This document shows, piece by piece, positions 46,774 to 55,660 of a stretch of DNA of 64,000 nucleotides (the first letter of the stretch is position 1; each line of letters starts with the position of its first letter). Source of the DNA: Ulva prolifera. Taxonomy: Eukaryota; Chlorophyta; Ulvophyceae; Ulvales; Ulvaceae. Below the pieces are notes generated by a model. It saw only the letters and a list, made by a program, of their open reading frames with translations, was not told where the DNA came from and did not search any database. The position numbers were made by a program, and so were the translations under genes. Location: the NCBI GenBank assembly GCA_023078555.1, contig CM041201.1, forward strand, positions 1,929,713 through 1,993,712. Direction: 5' to 3'.

Positions 46774-47055
46774 GCAATTACCTCGCCGGCCACGGCCGTG
46801 GGGAATTGGCACAGGAGTGACGAGGCATTGTGGCGACGGCGCATCTGGACCTACCGCCGGCGCGGCTGCTGCCTGTGTGCGGCGCAAGCGCCCGCAGCCT
46901 AGCTACCTAGTTCGAGTCTAGGCAGAGCATGAGACCTGCTGTGTGAGGTGGAAGCGAAGGAGATGCTGGCCAGGGCGCTACTAGAGGCCCACAGCAAGCC
47001 CCACGTGCGGGCGCTCGAGCGTGATCACGGCCGCGGCATGGGCCGCCGTCGCGCG

Positions 47056-47093
<38 letters not shown>

Positions 47094-47199
47094 CTTAAGC
47101 AATTGCCGACCTCGCGGACGGCGTGGAGGCTGCGCAGCCGCTGGTGGCAACCCCATGCGCGGCCAAGGCACCCGCTGCCGCATGGCGGCCGATGAGTAG
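46774..47199 (+). pseudogene. QTRT2 fragments, block D (exon 3 and exon 5 remnants)
   Basis: After CACAG at 46769-46773, exon 3 reads NYLAGHGRGELAQE and then TGA at the Trp codon of GESAQEW, the same nonsense change as in block B. It goes on to DLPPARLLPVCGA. Exon 4 is absent. Exon 5 remnants follow from 46945 (EAKEMLARALLEAHS), diverge, are split by a run of 37 G (47057-47093), and end near GGCCAAGGCACCC..GATGAGTAG. It cannot encode a functional protein. Confidence 0.8.
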
Positions 47200-47670
47200 C
47201 CGTGTGGGGAGAGCGATAGGCTGAGAGAGTTGCAATTGCAACTCTGGTCGGAGGCTGGGGCGGTGGCGAGGGATCGATCCGGAGATTGGGCGGGAGCAGT
47301 CGCTGGTTAGTCATGGCTTCGAGCGGTGCCGGGGTCACTGTGGTGCAAGAGCGAGTGAGCGCAAGCTGCTGTCGGCGGGGACGATGTGCGGTCGACGCTG
47401 TGAGCCTCTGGCAGGCATGCACATGCCACATGGTACTGGGTGTCATATCATATAACTTATATGTAATTACATTGAATGCCGCTCTTCCACAGCTTGGTCA
47501 ATTGGGAAGCTGCCTGTGAAGTGGCCAGTGAACTCCGCATCCATGGTTTGCAATCGTGACGCACAGCTTGTGAAGACTTCACAGGAATTCTTAACCTCAA
47601 TTCCGGCGATGTGGCCAACTGCAGGCTTGCACATAGCTCGGCGTACAGCTGCAACACAGATGCCCAGTGT
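47200..47670. other. Flank between the QTRT2 remnant and gene D
   Basis: Begins with the same GTAGCCGTGTGGGGAGAG as the QTRT2 3' flank. No exon supported. Confidence 0.5.
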
Positions 47671-48183
47671 TCATCTGAATGGCGCCACCTGCGCGGACAC
47701 ACAGACAAACAACACCAGGCCAAACAACGTACTTGGCACACCAACAACGCTGGCGACAATGCATGCTTCAGTACCAAATTTCAGGCACGCTGTCAAGATG
47801 CTTGCTGCCATGAACAGAAGTGCTCCTAGAGAAGTGAAAATTGATGGGAGCATCGTCTTTGTGTAACGCCAGGGTTTTGCATGCTCCCAACTGAACTCCT
47901 GCGTCACCTCGGAATTGCTGTACCGCCTCAAGACGAGTCCCAGCCCGACGACAGAAAAACCAAGGGCATCGATGTTGACCATGAGACATGCGTTCCACAT
48001 GCAGCCAAACGCTCTGCGCTCGCGACTGCTAAGCTCGCTCATGTCACTGTTCAGAGCTGTGATGCAAGCTGATAGCATCAGTGCACTGACCAGCCCAAAC
48101 GTCTGCCACAGGCTCTTCAGGTGCTCATGCATGTCCCTGCGGCTTTCCTCGCCCTGTCGTTCCATGCTGACCTCTTTCTGCAC
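47671..48183 (-). CDS. Four-helix membrane protein, family copy D
   Basis: Function unknown. A 170-residue frame, MQKEVSMERQGEESRRDMHE, then HLKSLWQTFGLVSALMLSAC. The conserved start may be the inner Met (SMERQ, 48165), which aligns with the starts of B and C. The four hydrophobic stretches, NIDALGFSVVGLGLVLRRYS, the acidic loop EVTQEFSWEHAK and TKTMLPSIFTSLGALLF are all present, and it ends SAQVAPFR. No intron, stop or frameshift. It groups with copy C by eye (LRRYSN, TACxKFG). Confidence 0.72.
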   Translation of the reverse strand: MQKEVSMERQGEESRRDMHEHLKSLWQTFGLVSALMLSACITALNSDMSELSSRERRAFGCMWNACLMVNIDALGFSVVGLGLVLRRYSNSEVTQEFSWEHAKPWRYTKTMLPSIFTSLGALLFMAASILTACLKFGTEACIVASVVGVPSTLFGLVLFVCVSAQVAPFR

Positions 48184-48768
48184 AAAGATGGGGCCCCGTC
48201 ACGCATGACATATGCAGCACGTAGCACGACGCCAGGCATGTTGGCCAAGGGAACGTTGTTACATTGCAATGATATCATTACGGACATCGATGTCCGTAAT
48301 TGCCAATTTCCCAATGGATATGGCTAAGCAAGTCCACATGAAATGTACTCTACAGGTGTGCACACAACATACACGTGACTTGGCCCTGAGTTTGACGGAT
48401 TAGAGGTGGTTGCCGCTGGTTGCCGCGCGTGCTTTGGGTTCAACCCACAAGTTGTTCGTGCACTTCCTCGATGTCCTGGCGGTGCTACCGGCTCTCCGGC
48501 TTTTTCCTTGTAACACAACATACACGTGCACACGATCCTGGCCTGGCCCGTATGCACTTTGTACATAGGCTATGTAACATATATATAGCGCATGCATGAA
48601 TTGACAGAGTCACCAGACACGCATGCATAGCTGAGGCTGGGTGCGGAGCGGTGTGCACGCACCGGAACACACCCACAGGCAACGGCTTCTGCACAAATGC
48701 CTTGGACCTTCGGGACTCAATTGCTGCGCTTCCTCGCTCGCTGATCCCGTGTTGTCTGTCGAGCTCAA

Positions 48769-48818
48769 GCTACACTTGTTTGTTTCCTCCCGTTCACTCT
48801 TTTGTAACAGCTACACTT
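48769..48818 (-). mobile_element. R1 insertion with 9-bp direct repeats
   Basis: GCTACACTT at 48769-48777 and again at 48810-48818 flanks a 32-bp R1 core (GTTTGTTTCCTCCCGTTCAC..., reverse orientation). Blocks A, B and C have an uninterrupted CAAG...ACTGCG..CACCGTCATC or similar sequence at the same place. This is direct evidence that R1 is, or was carried by, a mobile unit. Confidence 0.75.
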
Positions 48819-48837
48819 CATACACACCGTCATCATA

Positions 48838-49090
48838 TATCATAAGTATTATATTCAGCATCACTGTATCATAAGTATTATATTCAGCATCACTGTATCA
48901 TAAGTATTATATTCAGCATCACTGTATGTATCATAAGTATTATATTCAGCATCACTGTATGTATCTATCATAAGTATTATATTCAGCATCACTGTATCAT
49001 AAGTATTATATTCAGCATCACTGTATGTATCTATCATAAGTATTATATTCAGCATCACTGTATCATAAGTATTATATTCAGCATCACTGT
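48838..49090. repeat. 29-bp tandem repeat, eight units
   Basis: Unit core CATAAGTATTATATTCAGCA then TCACTG, in eight copies, some separated by extra TATG or TATGTATC. Left edge of the satellite block. Confidence 0.95.
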
Positions 49091-49099
49091 ATCTATCTA

Positions 49100-52000
49100 T
49101 CTATCGATTGTCCGGCGGCTACTCCATTCCGGCTTCGCCTCCGCGTCGGGGCTTCGGCGTCGGCTTCGCATCGGTGCATCTGCATCCAAAAACACCGCGA
49201 CGCAGGTCGCTTCGCGTTCGCGTCGTTCCTCTGCAGCGCTGTAGGGCGCCGAAGTTGCGCTGCACCTCTGGCCACGCGCCTTTCAGCGGCGCTCCGCCAC
49301 GGATGCGTCCGCTTCTGGCGCAGCCGAGGCGTCACATATTCTAATTAAATAATGTACTTCATATCTAATACATCAGAAACGATTCGCATCGAACTTCGAG
49401 CATGACGCATCGAGCAGCAGAGCGCTGCACCTCTGGCCACGCTGGCTGCAGCGCTCCGCCACGGATGCGACCGCTTCGGAGCCAGCCGAGGCGTCACAGC
49501 ATTTGACTGTAACATTTGCATCGTCCTCAGGGTGTCTGGCATCACTCGCAGCGGCTTCACGCATCGCTCTCTCCAAGCGTCGAAGACCGACAGGCCCCCC
49601 TTCAGGCCCCCCTTCGGGCCACGTGTTACACGTGACGTGTACTGGCTGTCGAGCTTTTCAGCGGCGGAGCGCCACGGACGCGGCCGCTTCGAGCGCTGCT
49701 ATAACAAAACATATTCTGATCATAACTTATGCATTATATTTACCGCGACAGAAATCGCTTGCATTGAGCGTCGAGCACCGCGCATCGAGCAGCAGAGCGC
49801 CGCAGCTGCGATGCACCTCTGGCCACGTTGGCTGCAGCGCTCCGCCAGCATCGAGCTTCATGCTTCAGCTTCGAGCATCAAAGCGCAAGAGCCCCCCGAA
49901 GGGGGGCTCGTCGCTTGTGTATCTATCTATGTATCCGTTGTCCGGCGGCTGCTCCGTTCCGGCCTCGCCTCCGCGTCGGGGCCTCGGCGTCGGCTTCGCA
50001 TCGGTGCATCTGCTTCCAGAAACACCGCGACGCAGGTCGCTTCGCGTTCGCGTCGTGCGTCTGCGGCGCTGTAGGGCGCCGAAGTTGCGCTGCACCTCTG
50101 GCCACGCGCCTTTCAGCGGCGCTCCGCCACGGACGCGGCCGCTTCTGGCGCAGCCGAACCATCGCATATTCTAATTAAATTATATACTTCATATCTATCG
50201 CATCAGAAACGAATCGCATCGAGCTTCGAGCATGACGCATCGCGCAGCAGAGCGCTGCACCTCTGGCCACGCTGGCTGCAGCGCTCCGCCACGGATGCGA
50301 CCGCTTCGGAGCCAGCCGAGGCGTCACAGGACTTATGTGCAACGTATGTATTGTTTTCAGCGTGTCTGAAATCACTTGCATTGGCTGCGAGCATCGGTCT
50401 TCTCTAGTGTCGAGGACCGACAGGCCCCCCGTCGGGCCCCCCTTCGGGCCACGTGTACTGGCTGTCGAGCTTTTCAGCGGCGCTCCGCCACGGACGCGGC
50501 CGCTTCGAGCGCTGCTGAAACATCACATATTCTAATCGTCACTTATGCATTATTATTACCTCGACAGAAATCGCTTGCGTCGAGCGTCGAGCGCCGTGCA
50601 TCGAGCAGCAGGGCGCCGCAGCTGCGATGCACCTCTGGCCACGTTGGCTGCAGCGCTCCGCCAGCATCGAGCTTCATGCTTCAGCTTCGAGCATCAAAGC
50701 GCAAGAGCCCCCCGAAGGGGGGCTCGTCGCTTGTCTATCTATCTATCTATGTATCCGTTGTCCGGCGGCTGCTCCGTTCCGGCCTCGCCTCCGCGTCGGG
50801 GCCTCGGCGTCGGCTTCGCGTCTGTGCGTCTGCTTCCGGAAACACCGCGACGCAGGTCGCTTCGCGTTCGCGTCGTGCGTCTGCGGCGCTGTAGGGCGCC
50901 GAAGTTGCGCTGCACCTCTGGCCACGCGCCTTTCAGCGGCGCTCCGCCACGGACGCGGCCGCTTCTGGCGCAGCCGAGGCATCGCATATTTTAAAAAATT
51001 TATATACTTCATATCTAATGTATCAGAAACGAATTGCATCGAGCTTCGAGCATGACGCATCGCGCGGCAGAGCGCTGCACCTCTGGCCACGCTGGCTGCA
51101 GCGCTCCGCCACGGATGCGACCGCTCCGGAGCCAGCCGAGGCATCACAGCATTTATCTGTAGCGTTTGCATTGTTTTCAGCGTGTCAGTCATCAATTGCG
51201 TCGGCTTCGAGCATCGGTTTTCTCTGGCGTCGAGGACCGACAGGCCCCCCGTCGGGCCCCCCTTCGGGCCACGTGTACTGGCTGTCGAGCTTTTCAGCGG
51301 CGCTCCGCCACGGACGCGGCCGCTTCTGGCGCAGCCGAGGCATCGCATATTTTAAATAATTTATATACTTCATATCTAATGTATCAGAAACGAATTGCAT
51401 CGAGCTTCGAGCATGACGCATCGCGCGGCAGAGCGCTGCACCTCTGGCCACGCTGGCTGCAGCGCTCCGAAGCGGTCGCATCCGTGGCCGCTTCGATCAC
51501 ATGTTCTGAACATGCATTATATTTACTGCGACAGAAATCGCTCGCATTTAGCGTCGAGCACCGTGCATCCAGCAGCAGAGCGCTGCGGCTGCGATGCACC
51601 TCTGGCCACGCTGGCTGCAGCGCTCCGCCCGCATCGAGCTTCATGCTTCAGCTTCGAGTATCAAAGCGTAAGAGCCCCCCGAAGGGGGGCTCGTCGCTTG
51701 TCTATCTATCTATCTATGTATCCGTTGTCCGGCGGCTGCTCCCTTCCGGCCTCGCCTCCGCGTCGGGGCCTCGGCGTCGGCTTCGCGTCTGTGCGTCTGC
51801 GTCCGGAAACACCGCGACGCAGGTCGCTTCGCGTTCGCGTCGTGCGTCTGCGGCGCTGTAGGGCTCCGAAGTTGCGCTGCACCTCTGGCCACGCGCCTTT
51901 CAGCGGCGCTCCGCCACGGACGCGGCCGCTTCTGGCGCAGCCGAACCATCGCATATTCTAATTAAATTATTTACTTCATATCTATTGCATCAGAAACGAT

Positions 52001-53698
52001 TCGCATCGAGCTTCGAGCATGACGCATCGCGCGGCGGAGCGCTGCACCTCTGGCCACGCTGGCTGCAGCGCTCCGCCACGGACGCGGCCGCTTCGGAGCC
52101 AGCCGAGGCGTCACAGCACTTATGTGTAGCATTTGCATTGTTTTCAGCGTGTCAGGCATCACTTGCGTCGGCGTCGAGCATCGGTCTTCTGAAGCGTCGA
52201 GGACCGACAGGCCCCCCTTCGGGCCCCCCTTCGGGCCACGTGTACTGGCTGTCGAGCCTTCCAGCGGCGCTCCGCCACGGATGCGGGCGCTTCGAGCCCT
52301 GCTGAAATATCACATATTCTAATCGTAACTTATGCATTATATTTACCGTGACAGAAATCGATTGCATTGAGCGTCGAGCACCGTGCATCGAGCAGCAGGG
52401 CGCCGCAGCTGCGATGCACCTTTGGCCACGCTGGCTGCAGCGCTCCGGCAGTATCGAGCTTCATGCTTCAGCTTCGAGCATCAAAGCGCAAGAGCCCCCC
52501 GAAGGGGGGCTCGTCGCTTGTCTATCTATCTATCTATCTATGTATCCGTTGTCCGGCGGCTGCTCCGTTCCGGCCTCGCCTCCGCGTCGGGGCCTCGGCG
52601 TCGGCTTCGCGTCTGTGCGTCTGCTTCCGGAAACACCGCGACGCAGGTCGCTTCGCGTTCGCGTCGTGCGTCTGCGGCGCTGTAGGGCGCCGAAGTTGCG
52701 CTGCACCTCTGGCCACGCGCCTTTCAGCGGCGCTCCGCCACGGACGCGGCCGCTTCTGGCGCAGCCGAACCATCGCATATTCTAATTAAATTATTTACTT
52801 CATATCTATTGCATCAGAAACGATTCGCATCGAGCTTCGAGCATGACGCATCGCGCGGCGGAGCGCTGCACCTCTGGCCACGCTGGCTGCAGCGCTCCGC
52901 CACGGACGCGGCCGCTTCGGAGCCAGCCGAGGCGTCACAGCACATATGTGTAGCATTTGCATCGTTTTCAGCGTGTCAGGCATCACTCGCATCGGCTGCG
53001 AGCATCGCTCTTCTCGAGCGTCGAGGACCGACAGGCCCCCCGTCGGGCCCCCCTTCGGGCCAAGTGTACTGGCTGTCTACATTTTCAGCGGCGCTCCGCC
53101 ACGGATGCGGCCGCTTCTGGCGCAGCCGAGGCATCGCATATTCTAATTAAATTATATACTTCATATCTAATGTATCATAAACGAATTGCATCGAGCTTCG
53201 AGCATGACGCATCGCGCAGCAGAGCGCTGCACCTCTGGCCACGCTGGCTGCAGCGCTCCGCCACGGATGCGACCGCTTCGGAGCCAGCTTAAGCATCACA
53301 GCACTTACGTGTAGCATTTGCAATGTTTTCAGCGTATCAGGCATCACTTGCATTGGCTTCGAGCATCGGTTTTTTCAAGCGTTGAGGACCGACAGGCCCC
53401 CCTTCGGCCCCCCTTCGGGCCACGTCTACTGGCTGTCGAGCTTTTCAGCGGCGCTCCGCCACGGATGCGGCCACTTCGAGCACTGCTGGAACATCACATA
53501 TTCTGATCATGATCTTTGCATTATAATGCGACAGAAAGCGCTTACAATGAGCGTCGAGCACCGTGCATCGAGCAGCAGGGCGCCGCAACTGCGATGCACC
53601 TCTGGCCACGCTGGTTTCAGCGCTCCGCCAGCATCGAGCTTCATGCTTCAGCTTCGAGTATCAAAGCGTAAGAGCCCCCCGAAGGGGGGCTCTTCGCT

Positions 53699-53733
<35 letters not shown>
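49100..53733. repeat. Five-unit satellite array, about 0.82-1.15 kb per unit
   Basis: The marker TCCGGCGGCT begins units at 49111, 49941, 50761, 51728 and 52552. Each unit contains CTGCACCTCTGGCCACGC several times, a GACCGACAGGCCCCCC..CGGGCC segment and CTTCATATCTA. Units 1-4 end with a hairpin (GAGCCCCCCGAAGGGGGGCTC at 49890, 50706, 51673 and 52494) followed by a TCTATCTATC run that leads into the next. Unit 5 is longer and ends with the same hairpin at 53680 and a pure TA run (53701-53733). Long open frames occur in all six frames and repeat from unit to unit, so I read it as non-coding. Confidence 0.9.
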
Positions 53734-53736
<3 letters not shown>

Positions 53737-53741
53737 ATGCA

Positions 53742-53815
53742 TTATAACAAAAGAGTGAACGGAAGAAGGCAAACGGTAAAACCGAATCTCATCCGAATCA
53801 ACAGCAACACACACA
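53742..53815 (+). repeat. R1 repeat copy, full length
   Basis: AACAAAAGAGTGAACGGAAG, GAAGGCAAACGG, then CCGAATCTCATCCGAATC and AACAGCAACACACAC. It lies at the right edge of the satellite. Confidence 0.75.
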
Positions 53816-54500
53816 CGATCACACTACAACCGCGAGCTTGATCCGCACGATCCGCGCGTCACGAGACGGCAGTCTGGCCGCTATGATGGTACATGACGGA
53901 CCCCTCAGTTCAACGTCCAGACAGAGGAAATTACCTTCAAGCTCTGCAAATTGATGTCGGCCGGCTGGGTGGTACTTGCGATGTGCAAATCAGGTAAAGG
54001 GGGCCATGTTATCCCGCTATAGCTAGCGCTGTAGATATCATATGGTGAGCAAATCGGCTGCGGATCTGAAGATGGCGATTTTTCGGGCTTACACCAATCG
54101 GCGAGCCATGGCGCCAGGCTGCGGATGCATATGCTGCTGCTGTCATGCGCCGTGTGATGAACGCAGGAATGCGTTGACGCGTTGGTTGGGGAAACCTCGT
54201 ATGCGTGCGAAGTTCAACTCGAATTCGTTACTGTCTGCATGCGGACCACGACACAGGCCATGCATATGCAGCCAGGCAGCCTACAATGCCAGACGAAGCT
54301 GATAGACGAAGAGCGTATGTATGGGGGACTCGCTTAGCCCATCAGCAAGCGCATTTGACGGTGGGCAACATGGGGTCTGACACGGACCATGAAATGTCTA
54401 CCGGTGCGCGTGGCCGTGTGTTTCTCGAGATGCAGCGTGCCTGCGCAACAGCTCTGCGGCAGTCGCAGTTCAGACATGCAAGTCTACAAACAACCTATCC
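53816..54500. repeat. Segmental duplication, block D (3' part)
   Basis: Resumes the block after the satellite: GATCCGCACGATCCGCGCGT, AGTCTGGCCGCTATGATG, then ACCTTCAAGCTCTGCAAATT (as in 35094), GTGAGCAAATCGGCTGCGGA (as in 45909), ATGCGTGCGAAGTTCAAC (as in 35707) and a diverged CGCAGGAATGCGTTGACGCG. The TDAYGNG and VQFNAFHDN parts are missing. Confidence 0.65.
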
Positions 54501-54824
54501 TGTGTATGATACATAGAAGCGTGTAGATGTATGGGTAAGTGTATGCCTTGGAGCGCTTTGGTGTTCTCTGCGTTGCTTGAGATGATTGTTTCAACGCGCG
54601 GTTTGCATGTTTCAGCATTGTCGCACATCGTGGTAAGTCCCAGTAAGGCAAGCCGCCGCAGAGACACATTGAATCGACGTGAGTCCACAAAGGTATGGTC
54701 GCGCGCTGTCGTAAGGCTGTTTGCTGCGTGCGCCATGCCACGTTCGTCTGACACTCTGCTGGCTGAGAGCGCAGGGCATCCACCGCAATAGCAATTTCAA
54801 ACTCCCATCTTTATATTCAATACG

Positions 54825-55316
54825 CTACTTGCGTTCCTGCGCCAGTGTACTGCATGCCATGATGATGACCCATCGTTTGCGCGATACAATCAGGTGCATG
54901 AACCACACTGACCCACGTTCGGGGACAGCAGTGACTTCAATCTGCACGGATCGGCACAGCAAACGAAACCAGTTCTGAAGACGTCGCAGATCAGCTTTCT
55001 TGTGAACATTCTCTGCGCCTGGCAATGTACCAATGAATGGAACATCCTTTCCACCCCACCACGGGCCAGGCATTGTCCTCGCAGGAAAATGACCTCTTGA
55101 CTCATGCTTGCAGATGCTTACACGCAAGTCGGCTATCTCCTGCGCAAGCGCTGATCCAGGGTCAACGAAAGCAGACCCAGTAGAAACCGAAGCCTTGACG
55201 AGCACCTCAGCTGATCCCCTCAACTCCGGCCCCTGCGGCGACCTCCTCTCAGGGGCCTGCTGGGCTAAGCAGGCGTTGTTCGCTGGCATCATTGCTGTGG
55301 GTGTTGCCGCTGCCAT
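54825..55316 (-). CDS. Intronless hypothetical protein, 163 residues
   Basis: Unrecognised. One open frame from MAAATPTAMMPANNACLAQQ to a stop at 54825. The first third is Ala/Ser-rich. The rest is more structured: LAQEIADLRVSICKHESRG, then TMPGPWWGGKDVPFIGTLPG, then KKADLRRLQNWFRLLCRSVQ and a basic VSRKRW near the end. No hydrophobic helix stands out. Codon use in this frame is more protein-like than in the opposite strand, but the opposite strand also has an open stretch with a hydrophobic segment (ALFAGIIAVGVAAAIGVSQA, 55250-55330), so the choice is not secure. It could be one exon of a larger gene. Confidence 0.4.
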   Translation of the reverse strand: MAAATPTAMMPANNACLAQQAPERRSPQGPELRGSAEVLVKASVSTGSAFVDPGSALAQEIADLRVSICKHESRGHFPARTMPGPWWGGKDVPFIGTLPGAENVHKKADLRRLQNWFRLLCRSVQIEVTAVPERGSVWFMHLIVSRKRWVIIMACSTLAQERK

Positions 55317-55660
55317 CGGCGTCTCTCAAGCAGATCGAGTACGGTTCCCAAACAACTCACCGCAAACTGACACTTGACGCTTGCACGCACGGCCTGCAAT
55401 CTGTCTGCTCCTCTACTGGCCAAACTACATCCGCAAATTACCTGCAAGCAACTGCACGTACTTAATGTGATATCTGTGTTTGATCGAGTCAGATCACGAT
55501 CGCGTGTCACTGTAGTTGCTTGGTATGCCAGGCTCGAGATCTCGAAGTGTACAGCCTTCCACACGGCACACTCACTCTGCCACTCCAGCTCGCGTCCCGG
55601 CGGTGCCGGCCACACACACTCTCTCACACTCTCCACGCAATGTAGCGTGTTCCTGTGCAG

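Larger units (their letters stand above)
46270..48840. repeat. Segmental duplication, block D (5' part)
   Basis: Starts with the AAGCTTATGCACCG segment (46330) and CCTCCGAGCGCTGGC (46438). It then carries a QTRT2 intron 2 and exon 3 fragment, a broken exon 5, membrane gene D and the CATGCATGAATTGACAGAGT segment (48592). It breaks at ACCGTCATCAT (48827-48837), where the satellite begins, and resumes at about 53816. Confidence 0.8.

Noticed and set aside
49100-53735. Many overlapping open frames of 80-230 codons on both strands
   Set aside because: They repeat with each satellite unit and occur in all frames, as expected of GC-rich satellite DNA with few stops.
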